NCBI GenBank assembly: GCA_937891875.1
Contig: CALATR010000241.1
Location: forward strand, 1-11,879
From: an uncultured Pseudomonadota bacterium
Lineage (GTDB): Bacteria > Myxococcota_A > UBA796 > GCA-2862545
Reading direction: 5' to 3'
Length of the DNA stretch: 11,879 bases
Part shown: positions 1 through 7,194 of the stretch, in pieces
Position numbering within the stretch: position 1 is the stretch's first letter
How the letters are laid out: each line of letters starts with the position of its first letter
The notes under the pieces: model-generated
What the model saw: only the letters and a program-made list of their open reading frames with translations
What the model was told of the DNA's origin: nothing
Databases searched by the model: none
Position numbers and translations under genes: made by a program

Positions 1-1
1 C

Positions 2-2797
2 GGCCCGCGCCCGCGGGTGGCGCGGCTCGCCCGCTCCCTGCCCGATCGGGTCGTGCTCGGCGGGTTCGCCGCCCTCGACCCCGAGGTGGGACGCAACCTG
101 TCCTCGGCCGGCGCCCCCCTGGGTCCTGACGACCTCGATCGCATGACCTGGCCCGTGCGCGCCGACGGCAACGAGCACCCCTCCCTGGCGCCCTTCACCG
201 TGCCCGACGCGTCCGGTCCCGCCCTGCAGCGCCGCCTGCGTCCGGTGGTCGATCAGCTCGTCAACCTGCTCGTCGACCTCACGAAGGTCCTGCACATGCT
301 CCCGGTGGGCGCGTTGGCGCCACTGACCTTCTGGCTGTGGGTCCTGACCAACCTCGCCCGGCCCTACCTGCGGCAGCGGGCGCGCGAGGCCGCAGATCGC
401 CTGGTCCTCGCCGTGGAGGGTCGCGGTGGCACCTCCCTTGCCCGACAGACCAAGGAGCTCGGCGTCTCGCCCGACATTCTGGTTGCGGAGGTCGAACCCG
501 GCTTCTGGTACGAGGTGGATCCCCGGACGCCCTACGATGCGGACCTGCGCAGCGAGCCCCCCGCCCGCTTCCGCTGGGAGGCGATCGCCCAGTGGGAGCT
601 GCCCGCCGAGTCCGAGGATGCGCTGAAGGTGCGCCCGGTGCACGGGGTGAAGGTCCACCGCGTGCTCGACATCGGGGTGGGCCACGTCTACCGCCACCTG
701 AGCTGGGACGAGAGCAACGGCGGCGAGTTCGACTCGATGGCCGGGCAGGGAACGGTGTACTACACGACCCTGCTCGGACCGGCGGAGGACGGCGGCGGCT
801 TCGTCGACGGCACGACCAACTTCTACGTCATGGTCGAGCTGGAGATCGCCGAGGGCGCGACCGCCGACCGGCTGGCCACCCTGGACCAGAAGCGGCGTAC
901 CCCGCCGGGCATGGGGCTCGGCGACGTGCTGGCCCTGGTCGCGGACGAGGGGGCGGAGGATGCCATCGACGTCCGGGCCCGCCGCCTCGACCAGGCGCAG
1001 CTGCTGTCCGACATCGTGCAGACCCAGTCCGCACCGACCGCCTCGTTCCGCCGCACCTTCGCCATCTTGTGGCTCGACGAGCAGACCTACGCGACGGACC
1101 GGTTCCACGTGCTGCACCCGACCGATGCCTACTGGCGCATCGGGAAGAACTGGTCGCTGGTCGGACAGGCGGACGAGTGGATCCGCAAGGTGCTGGGCGG
1201 GCGGGGCGACGGCTTCGAGGAGACCCTGCGCGAGCTGATCACCAAGCACCAGATCCTCGAGGAGCTCTTCCCGGTCGACCTGACGGTGGACTCGAACCTG
1301 GAGACGGAGCACTTCTGGTGCCCCTTCGCCAGCGACTGGGACGGCGCGGGCGCCTGCATCGACGGGTCGAGCCGCATGGTCGTGTGCCGCCAGGTCCTGC
1401 TGGTCACCGGCCACGCGCCCGGGCAGCCGGACAAGAAGCGACTCTACAGCACCAACGCCAGCTATGGCACGTTCGACCGCAGCTGGCGCTGGCGGGACTG
1501 GCCCGCGCCCGCCGCCCCCGGCGAGGGCTGGGCCGACCTGGGAGTCGGGGTCCGCGACGCCTGTCTGCCCAGCACCCTCCGCGCCCGGGACGACGGCACG
1601 ATCGTCGTGCAGGGTCGACGCGGGGGAGTCGAGGGGACCTGGTACCAGCGCGTGCTCGCGGCGGACGGGGTCGAGGCGCCGTCGGGTCACGCCCTGATCG
1701 CCGAGGCGCGCGCCGGCCGGGGCGGACGCATCCCGGCCTTCGGGTTCGAGCATCCGTGGTCGTTCCTGCCGCGGGAGTCCGCCGGCCGCCCGACCTGGGA
1801 CGACTTCGACCAGCACTTCGACTTCGGCGCGCCCACCACGGTCGACCCCCGCTCCCAGTTCTACCCGGTGCCCAGCATCGGCCGGTCCACCATCGAGCTG
1901 GGTGCCATGCTCGACGCCCTGCGCGGCGACGGGATCGTCGGAGAGGACGTCCGCGACGCGCTGTTCTGGCCCGCACCCCTCGATATCGCCGGGCCTCGTG
2001 CACGCCGGTCCCCGTACAACGCACACATCCGGTTCAACGTTCGCTTTCGCGGCCACTGGGGCGCGATCGCCACCTTCACCGATCGCCGCGAGGACGAGCT
2101 GCCGGCACTCACGACCCGCATGCCCGCCCTCGGCCGACCAGGGCCAGCCCCCGGACGGCTGCGCCTCGAGCACGACTCCGGCTGGACCGACCTCACCCTC
2201 GGCCGACGCATCCGCCGCTGGTGCAAGCCCGTGGTCCAGCTCGCCGATCTGACCGTCGACGAGCGCAACGGCGCGCTCCAGGTCCGCTTCTACTCCCGCA
2301 TGGCTGGCCTGCGCCGCCGCACCCGCAACCTGCGCTGGTGGGAGGACAGCTTCGGAGACCCGGCCTTCGCCTGGCGCGACCTGTGCCCGGCCAACCAGCC
2401 GATCAGCGACCTTGATCCTGCTCTTCGCGCAGACATCGAGGCCACCCTGCGCGCGGCGAGCGGCGCCCCCCGCGCCGGCTGGAGCGACGGGGTCTTCCCA
2501 ACCGCGCCGCCCGACGACCTGCCAGACTTCTTCATCTGGCGCCTGCGCGTCGGCCTGCTCGGCGATCCCGCCTCCTGGGTCGACCTCCCCGTCGGCGAGC
2601 TGACCGACCACCAGGGCGTCCGGTTCCACGCCACCCGCCACGGCCACTTCCTCTACGCGCTCCAGCGGGTCGATCCCGTCGCCGCGGCCACCCTCGCCCG
2701 GCACCTGCGCGACGATCCCACCCGGGTCCGGGTGGTGTTCGAGGACGTGGCCGGCAACGTCGCGACCGCCGAGCGCACCCGCAAGACCCTGGCCTGA
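2..2797 (+). CDS. large protein of unknown function, probably 5'-partial
   Basis: I do not recognise this protein. The frame is open from the left edge. The first possible start is a GTG at 17, but it has no Shine-Dalgarno sequence and the codons before it are open too, so the real start is probably outside the window. Numbering from that GTG (926 aa), there is one hydrophobic stretch at about residues 91-112, preceded and followed by charged helical sequence, which could be a membrane segment or a buried helix. The rest looks soluble and is rich in Trp and Arg. Cysteines cluster at 435, 447, 457 and 516. The last 60 residues end in a VFEDVAGNVATA-like stretch reminiscent of the final strands of bacterial Ig-like domains; that is only an impression. 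No catalytic motif stands out. The gene ends in TGA directly against the stop of the convergent cytochrome gene. Codon use matches its neighbours, so it is very likely a real gene. Confidence refers to coding status, not function. Confidence 0.85.
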   Translation, partial: GPRPRVARLARSLPDRVVLGGFAALDPEVGRNLSSAGAPLGPDDLDRMTWPVRADGNEHPSLAPFTVPDASGPALQRRLRPVVDQLVNLLVDLTKVLHMLPVGALAPLTFWLWVLTNLARPYLRQRAREAADRLVLAVEGRGGTSLARQTKELGVSPDILVAEVEPGFWYEVDPRTPYDADLRSEPPARFRWEAIAQWELPAESEDALKVRPVHGVKVHRVLDIGVGHVYRHLSWDESNGGEFDSMAGQGTVYYTTLLGPAEDGGGFVDGTTNFYVMVELEIAEGATADRLATLDQKRRTPPGMGLGDVLALVADEGAEDAIDVRARRLDQAQLLSDIVQTQSAPTASFRRTFAILWLDEQTYATDRFHVLHPTDAYWRIGKNWSLVGQADEWIRKVLGGRGDGFEETLRELITKHQILEELFPVDLTVDSNLETEHFWCPFASDWDGAGACIDGSSRMVVCRQVLLVTGHAPGQPDKKRLYSTNASYGTFDRSWRWRDWPAPAAPGEGWADLGVGVRDACLPSTLRARDDGTIVVQGRRGGVEGTWYQRVLAADGVEAPSGHALIAEARAGRGGRIPAFGFEHPWSFLPRESAGRPTWDDFDQHFDFGAPTTVDPRSQFYPVPSIGRSTIELGAMLDALRGDGIVGEDVRDALFWPAPLDIAGPRARRSPYNAHIRFNVRFRGHWGAIATFTDRREDELPALTTRMPALGRPGPAPGRLRLEHDSGWTDLTLGRRIRRWCKPVVQLADLTVDERNGALQVRFYSRMAGLRRRTRNLRWWEDSFGDPAFAWRDLCPANQPISDLDPALRADIEATLRAASGAPRAGWSDGVFPTAPPDDLPDFFIWRLRVGLLGDPASWVDLPVGELTDHQGVRFHATRHGHFLYALQRVDPVAAATLARHLRDDPTRVRVVFEDVAGNVATAERTRKTLA

Positions 2798-3166
2798 CTA
2801 CTCGGGCGCCCCGCAGTCGATCCAGGCCGCCAGGGCGTCCAGATCGGCCTCGGTCGGGCCGCCCGCGGGGGGCATGTCGACCTGCTCGAGGGTCCGCAGC
2901 TGAATGCGGGCGAGCCAGGTCTGCACGTCGGTGTAGGTGTCGAAGTTCGTGCCGTCGGGCGCGCCCTGGCGCTGGTCCGTCGCCAGCGCGCTGCCGTGGC
3001 AGGAGGAGCACCAGGTGCGCACGAAGGGCTCGCCGACCGTGGACCAGGTGTAGGGCGCACAGGCCTCGTCGATCACGTCGGTGTCGACCACGTCCGTGTC
3101 GGGGTCGGTGTCGGTGTCGTCCGGACCGCAGGCAGCCAGCAGCACGACCAGCGCAAGGCTACGCAT
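2798..3166 (-). CDS. mono-heme c-type cytochrome lipoprotein
   Basis: A 122-aa exported lipoprotein. A short signal peptide ends in the lipobox LLAAC (Cys13), so lipidation and membrane anchoring are expected. An acidic Asp/Thr-repeat linker (about 15-34) follows, then one covalent heme site, CSSCH at 53-57. The segment VDMPPAGGPTEADLDALAAW ends in WIDCGAPE. It matches the usual end of small cytochromes of the planctomycete-type (PSCyt) group, where the MPP methionine (Met98) is the likely distal heme ligand. Cys118 is extra. I chose the ATG at 3166 because the signal peptide starts there; longer versions of the frame add only out-of-character sequence. The start overlaps the DUF1501 stop by 8 bases, which suggests translational coupling, and only a weak G-rich ribosome site is visible. 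The likely role is electron transfer beside the two upstream proteins. The heme assignment is firm; partner and substrate are unknown. Confidence 0.88.
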   Translation of the reverse strand: MRSLALVVLLAACGPDDTDTDPDTDVVDTDVIDEACAPYTWSTVGEPFVRTWCSSCHGSALATDQRQGAPDGTNFDTYTDVQTWLARIQLRTLEQVDMPPAGGPTEADLDALAAWIDCGAPE

Positions 3167-4451
3167 GAAACCCCCGGTACGGCTCGACGCCGGGCAGCCA
3201 CTCCTCCGAGTCCACCCCCACCAGATCGAGCACGCCAGCTGCGAGGTTGTCGTACCCGGGCACCGTGCCCCCGGCGAAGCGCTCGCCGGACTGCAGGTCG
3301 ACCGGCACCCCGTCGAGCAGGTCGGTCGTGCCGCCGTACACCCGCCCGCCGGCCACCCCGCCACCCAGGACCAGCGCGCTCGTGACCGGCCAGTGGTCCT
3401 TGCCCCCGTCCGCGTTGCGCCGGGGCGTGCGGGTCATCTCGCTGACCACGACCACCACCGTGTCGTCGATGAGGCCCCCCGCGACCAGCTCGGTCATCAG
3501 CGCGTCGAGGCCGGTGAAGGTGAGGTCCCACTCGGCGTGCTGGTCGGAGTTGTCCTGGTGGGTGTCGAACTCGGCGCCGGCGCTGATGCTGACCGTGTGG
3601 CACAGGCCGCTCGAGAGCAGGCTGCGGACGGTCGGCGCCATGGTCGTCAGGTCCGACTGGCGGCCGATCTGCAGGCTGTCGGCAAAGCCCGCGCCCTCGT
3701 CGAGCAGCAGGGCCGCCCGCGACCGGGACTCCACCAGATCGTCGAAACGGGTCATCGAAGCGGCCTGATCGCCGAGTCGAAGGTGCGCCTCCCGCTTCTC
3801 GAGGAAGGCGCGCAGGGCCGCGCGATCGGGATCTGCAGGCACGAAGCCCGGGTAGCTCTGGTCGGTCCCGGACGGCCCCCGGATCCGCGTGCTGCGGTCC
3901 AGCAGCAGCTCCAGCTGGTTCCGCGCCCCGGTGCGACCGCTGTAGGCGGCCAGCGCCCCGGCATAGCCGACTCCGGAGAGGTCCATGTACGGGATGGGCG
4001 TGTCGAGCCCGACCGTCGCCCCGGTGATCGCGGCGAGATCGGCGTGGGCCTCGGTACGGGCCCCGGTCAGCATGCGGATCGAGCAGGGCGTGTGCGCGAT
4101 CGAGCCGACCCAGACGCCGTTGAGCACCGCCGTGCGGTCCCCCCAGCGACGGAAGAAGGCGCTCACCGCGGGGCGCTTGGTCGGGTTGACCATCACGGGG
4201 GTCGCACCGAAGGTCTGGACCGCCTCGCGATCATCCGGGTTGTTCCCGTCTTCGTCCAGATCCGGACCGTCCACCTCCGCCACGCCCTCCTTGGGGTCGA
4301 GCGCGTAGGTCACGTCCCAGCCACCGGTCGCGTGGACCAGCACCAGGCGCTTCGCCGAGCCAGCCGCGGCGGCGATGCCGGGCAGGCCGAGGGCGGCGAG
4401 GGTGGAGAGGGCGGCGCTGCCGGCCAGGAAGCCCCTTCGGGTCGGGTTCAT
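3159..4451 (-). CDS. Tat-exported DUF1501 family protein
   Basis: A 430-aa protein of the DUF1501 family, which belongs to the alkaline phosphatase/sulfatase-like fold group but has no settled reaction. It begins with a twin-arginine signal (TRRGFLAG at 4-11, then a hydrophobic Ala/Leu stretch to about 30), so it should be exported folded, possibly with metal bound. Family hallmarks include LVLVHATGGWD at 37-46, FDTHQDN at 295-301, SEMTRTPRR at 337-345, GGKDHWP at 349-355 and LGGGVAGGRVYG at 362-373. His298 and the Asp352-His353 pair are candidate metal ligands by family analogy. The ATG at 4451 is supported by a good ribosome site (AAGGAGG, 5 nt upstream). That site directly follows the stop of the upstream lipoprotein gene, 11 bp away. 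In other bacteria DUF1501 genes usually sit next to genes of the DUF1549/1553 or DUF1588/1585 type, as here. The family call is sure; the molecular function is unknown. Confidence 0.95.
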   Translation of the reverse strand: MNPTRRGFLAGSAALSTLAALGLPGIAAAAGSAKRLVLVHATGGWDVTYALDPKEGVAEVDGPDLDEDGNNPDDREAVQTFGATPVMVNPTKRPAVSAFFRRWGDRTAVLNGVWVGSIAHTPCSIRMLTGARTEAHADLAAITGATVGLDTPIPYMDLSGVGYAGALAAYSGRTGARNQLELLLDRSTRIRGPSGTDQSYPGFVPADPDRAALRAFLEKREAHLRLGDQAASMTRFDDLVESRSRAALLLDEGAGFADSLQIGRQSDLTTMAPTVRSLLSSGLCHTVSISAGAEFDTHQDNSDQHAEWDLTFTGLDALMTELVAGGLIDDTVVVVVSEMTRTPRRNADGGKDHWPVTSALVLGGGVAGGRVYGGTTDLLDGVPVDLQSGERFAGGTVPGYDNLAAGVLDLVGVDSEEWLPGVEPYRGFHA

Positions 4452-4462
4452 CTGAGCCTCCT

Positions 4463-6178
4463 TCAGTACAGCAGCATGCGGGGATCCTGCAGGAGCCCCG
4501 TCAGGGTGACCTTCCACGCGTCCACCGCCGGATCGGGGCGTCCCGACCGCAGGGTGAGCGCCGCCTCGAACAGGGCGTACGCCTCGTCGATCTGCACGTC
4601 GTCCGCCTCGAGCGCCTCGCCGAAGAGCCGGCGGTGCAGCGCCACAAGCTGGGCCCGGATCATGTCCTCGTCGGTGGTGTCGGGCTCGACCTCGTCCAGC
4701 AGGCGCCGCGAGGCGGCCGGGGCGGCGAAGTCGGTGTCGACCACGTGACCGGCGGCCTCCTCGGCCAGGGCCGCCAGGAACAGCGACTTGGTCGGCGTGG
4801 TGGTCCAGGTGGGCCTTGTGACCCGGAAGCCGTCGATGCCTCCAGCCATGGCCCGAAAGCCGAACGCATCGTCGTAGACCATGTCCAGGTCGCCGATGCA
4901 GTTGTTGCCGGTCTGGCGGCAGCGCTCCCCGTCGATGTTCACGACGTAGCGGAAGCCGGTGAGCGCCTCGATCGACGCGGCCAGCTGGAACGGCCGCGCG
5001 GCCAGCAGGCCCGGTCCGTCCTCCGCCTCGGCGTCGAGGAACGAGGGGTCGGTGACGATCGCGCGGACCAGGTCACGCGCGTCGAAGCCGCTGTCCTCGA
5101 ACCGCGCCTGCAGCGGAGCGATGGTCTGCAGCGGCACCTCGGCGGCCGGGGTCTGGGTGAAGTAGCTGACGAAGCGCCGAACCGTGCACTGGGCGAAGCG
5201 CGGGTCGTCGGCGATCTGCTGACCCAGCGTGCCGAGATTGTCGCTTGCAAGCCCAAAGTAGCCCGGCGCCCGCAGCCCCACCCGCTCCCAGGCGGTCTCG
5301 CCGCGCGGGTTGTACATGGCGATGGGGTAGCAGGACGCAGCACCCCGTCCCTCGCAGTCGGCGGCGTAGGCGTTCTGCACCTGGAAGGGCGCCAGGCGGT
5401 TGCGCACGACGAAGAAGTGGCTCGCCAGCGGATCGAGGCTCTGGTGGCAGGCGACGCACTCGTCCTGGGTGTTCAGCGCGTCCGCGACCACGGCGGGGTC
5501 GGACAGATCGACGTCGCCGGTGATGGGCACGTCGCGCTCGAGGAAGTCGGTACACAGGAGTGCGTCGGAGATCGCGTTGGCCCGGGCGCGATGGTAGTTC
5601 TGCCCGTTGCTCTCGTGGCGCACCCACAGGCCGTTGGTCGACAGCAGTCCTGCCGCAGGACGCCCATCGGTGAACGTGGCGGGCTGGAACCCGGAGCCCG
5701 CCTCACGATCGAGCCCGTCGAACATCTGCTCGCCGATCTCGTCGGCCATGGTCCAGTCGGCGGTGACGATCTCGGTGTAGGGCCGATCCTCCATGACCAC
5801 CCGCTCCACCAGGGCGAGGGGCTCCTCGATGAAGGAGGTGGAGATCTCGACGTTGCTCCGTCCGGTCAGCGGGCCGAGTGCCGGGAGCGCGCCGGGCTTG
5901 CGCACCAGCAGGGCATCGGCGTGCAGGTGTCGGATGGTCTCGCCGAAGGCCGGGTCTTGCAGCCACGCGTCGACAAGCGCGTCCAGCTCGGTGGGATCGG
6001 CGTCGATGCGATCGAGCTCGGAGGCGGTGGGGCGAGTCCCGCGCAGGGCCATGGACACCCGGACCGCGCGGGCTCGGGTGGTGTCGACGTCGACGGTCTC
6101 GACCAGCGGATCACCGGAGTCGTCCGGCTCGGGTGCCGGACAGCCCAGCAGCAGCACCAGGGGCAGCATTGTCCGCAT
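4463..6178 (-). CDS. DUF1588/DUF1585-type lipoprotein with a CxxCH motif
   Basis: A 571-aa lipoprotein. The signal peptide ends in LLLGC (Cys13), followed by a Pro/Asp-rich linker. Residues about 35-170 resemble the helical N-terminal part of DUF1549/DUF1592 proteins (RGTRPTASELDRI, then ALVDAWLQDPAF). Residues about 175-310 resemble DUF1588, with CVACHQSLDP at 241-250, a CxxCH motif that could bind heme c. Residues about 325-385 resemble DUF1585 (FAQCTVRRFVSYF, then DLVRAIVTDPSF). About 180 further residues end in LTGLLQDPRMLLY, recalling the tail of DUF1549/1553 proteins. Other cysteines lie at 209, 275, 283, 331, 420 and 427. The start at 6178 is supported by GGAGG 4 nt upstream and by the signal peptide; an in-frame ATG three codons later is possible. 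It is the first gene of the three-gene unit with DUF1501 and the small cytochrome, and is likely its periplasmic partner. Domain borders are by eye. Confidence 0.87.
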   Translation of the reverse strand: MRTMLPLVLLLGCPAPEPDDSGDPLVETVDVDTTRARAVRVSMALRGTRPTASELDRIDADPTELDALVDAWLQDPAFGETIRHLHADALLVRKPGALPALGPLTGRSNVEISTSFIEEPLALVERVVMEDRPYTEIVTADWTMADEIGEQMFDGLDREAGSGFQPATFTDGRPAAGLLSTNGLWVRHESNGQNYHRARANAISDALLCTDFLERDVPITGDVDLSDPAVVADALNTQDECVACHQSLDPLASHFFVVRNRLAPFQVQNAYAADCEGRGAASCYPIAMYNPRGETAWERVGLRAPGYFGLASDNLGTLGQQIADDPRFAQCTVRRFVSYFTQTPAAEVPLQTIAPLQARFEDSGFDARDLVRAIVTDPSFLDAEAEDGPGLLAARPFQLAASIEALTGFRYVVNIDGERCRQTGNNCIGDLDMVYDDAFGFRAMAGGIDGFRVTRPTWTTTPTKSLFLAALAEEAAGHVVDTDFAAPAASRRLLDEVEPDTTDEDMIRAQLVALHRRLFGEALEADDVQIDEAYALFEAALTLRSGRPDPAVDAWKVTLTGLLQDPRMLLY

Positions 6179-6218
6179 GGGACCTCCAGGTGCGAGCCAA
6201 CGCATCCCACCTGGCGAC

Positions 6219-6244
6219 ATTGTACGTTGACATGCTGTTGACAA
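6219..6244 (-). promoter_or_regulatory. candidate promoter or operator upstream of the DUF1588/DUF1501/cytochrome unit
   Basis: The 96-bp gap between the exported protein of unknown function and the 571-aa lipoprotein contains the least GC-rich patch of its surroundings. On the coding strand it reads TTGTCA (6244-6239), 14 bp, then TACAAT (6224-6219), which is one mismatch from the consensus -10. The start codon lies about 40 bp further. The 14-bp spacer is shorter than usual, so the -35 assignment is doubtful. The same patch holds two copies of TGTCAA spaced 11 bp apart (plus-strand TTGACA at 6227-6232 and 6238-6243), which is one helical turn and could be a regulator site. Confidence 0.35.
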
Positions 6245-6274
6245 CCGCGCGGAGGAGCCCACCCGCCTCGGGGG

Positions 6275-7102
6275 TCAGCGGAAGATGTGCCCGTACGAGG
6301 TGGACACGCCCAGCTCCGACGGCACGACCTTGCCCACCGCGTCCTCGAAGTTGTCCTCGAAGTCCGCGCGCAGCGCCTCGGCAAACGTCTCGTTCTTCAG
6401 CGAGTTCAGCCCACGGCCGCCCTCCTGCCACTCGACCACCTCGCTCGACTCGACCGCGACCGTGCCCTGGCAGGCGATCTCTCCGGTCTCGACCTCCACG
6501 ATGGCGACCGAGCCGATGAAGAGCCCGCCTTCGAAGGCCTCCTCGTCGCCCTCGTCGGGCATGCCCATCTCGGAGCCGAGATCGGGGTGGGGCACGACCA
6601 CCGCCAGGTAGGTCTCGGGGGCGAAGCTCTCGGCGATGCGCTCGTTGGTGTCGTCCGCCGCGTAGCTGGCGCGCTCGCTCGGGTGCTCCGTGAAGTGCCC
6701 GGAGAACGTGTCGTCCGTCATCCAGGCGAACTCGCCGACGTCGGCCTTGTAGGCGGCGGCGTCGTCCTTGGCGAAGCGCTCGAGGAACGGGTGGTAGACG
6801 ACCCGGAGGCCGGAGAAGGACATGATCGTGTCCGCCCCGTCGAAGGCGGTGTCGATCTTGGCGCGCATGGCCTTGCCGTCACACGCGGTCTTGGTGGAGA
6901 TGAACGCGTCGTCGACCCCCGCCAGCTTGGTGTGGACCGCGCCGAGCTTGGCCCGCCACGCGTCACCGGCGACCGCACGCTCCTGCTTCTCCGCCTCCAT
7001 TCGGGCCAGGTCCTCCTCGGACGGCGTGGATCCGAAGGCGAGCACGGTCAGGACGGTGACGGCGCCGGTGGACAGCAGCAGACGACGGGCGAGCGGGGAC
7101 AT
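6275..7102 (-). CDS. exported protein of unknown function
   Basis: A 275-aa protein I do not recognise. The N-terminus has a positively charged start (SPLARR) and a hydrophobic segment at about 8-24, either a signal peptide or a membrane anchor. No lipobox Cys is present. A charged helical stretch follows at about 27-60 (SEEDLARMEAEKQERA), with coiled-coil character. The middle and C-terminal parts look like a mixed alpha/beta globular domain, with a very acidic loop at about 182-191 (PDEGDEEAFEG) and a strand-rich part at 194-219 (LFIGSVAIVEVETGEIACQG). Only two cysteines are visible after the signal (74 and 211), possibly a disulfide. The ATG at 7102 has a strong ribosome site (AGGAGG, 4 nt upstream). 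It lies between two other exported proteins on the same strand, 92 bp after one and 96 bp before the next, so it may share their transcript or have its own promoter. Confidence 0.78.
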   Translation of the reverse strand: MSPLARRLLLSTGAVTVLTVLAFGSTPSEEDLARMEAEKQERAVAGDAWRAKLGAVHTKLAGVDDAFISTKTACDGKAMRAKIDTAFDGADTIMSFSGLRVVYHPFLERFAKDDAAAYKADVGEFAWMTDDTFSGHFTEHPSERASYAADDTNERIAESFAPETYLAVVVPHPDLGSEMGMPDEGDEEAFEGGLFIGSVAIVEVETGEIACQGTVAVESSEVVEWQEGGRGLNSLKNETFAEALRADFEDNFEDAVGKVVPSELGVSTSYGHIFR

Positions 7103-7120
7103 GGGACCTCCTGGGGACGT

Positions 7121-7146
7121 GCATCCTATGTCCGCGCTCCGGCGCG
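7121..7146 (-). promoter_or_regulatory. intergenic element: short GC hairpin and -10-like box
   Basis: The 92-bp gap upstream of the exported protein of unknown function holds, on the coding strand, a 5-bp GC stem with a 4-nt loop (arms 7142-7146 and 7133-7137). TAGGAT (7128-7123) follows and resembles a -10 box about 20 bp before the start codon at 7102. The eight bases TAGGATGC also occur just upstream of the serine hydrolase start on the other strand (8016-8023). There is no T-tract after the hairpin and no convincing -35, so both readings (weak terminator, promoter) are tentative. Confidence 0.25.
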
Positions 7147-7194
7147 AGTTGCGGCAGGATGTAACGGAACTCCGCCGCGTTCAGCGTCGGGGGC

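Noticed and set aside
337..2415. Open frame of 692 codons on the plus strand inside the first large gene
   Set aside because: It is an out-of-frame shadow with an Arg/Pro/Gly-rich low-complexity product. The frame of the large gene has balanced protein-like composition.
3081..4748. Open frame of 555 codons on the plus strand
   Set aside because: Antisense to the DUF1501 gene and the ends of both lipoprotein genes; no protein-like motifs.
6199..6208. Ten-base match AACGCATCCC shared with 10848-10857 near the rplU promoter
   Set aside because: A window this size is expected to contain many chance 10-mer pairs. The two copies lie at different positions relative to their genes, and there is no other support.
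4634..6241. Open frame of 535 codons on the plus strand
   Set aside because: Antisense to the DUF1588/1585-type lipoprotein gene, whose signal peptide, CxxCH and ribosome site show the true strand.
6227..6243. TTGACA copies as plus-strand -35 boxes
   Set aside because: No -10-like sequence lies at 16-18 bp on the plus strand and no plus-strand gene follows. The patch makes more sense for the minus-strand unit.
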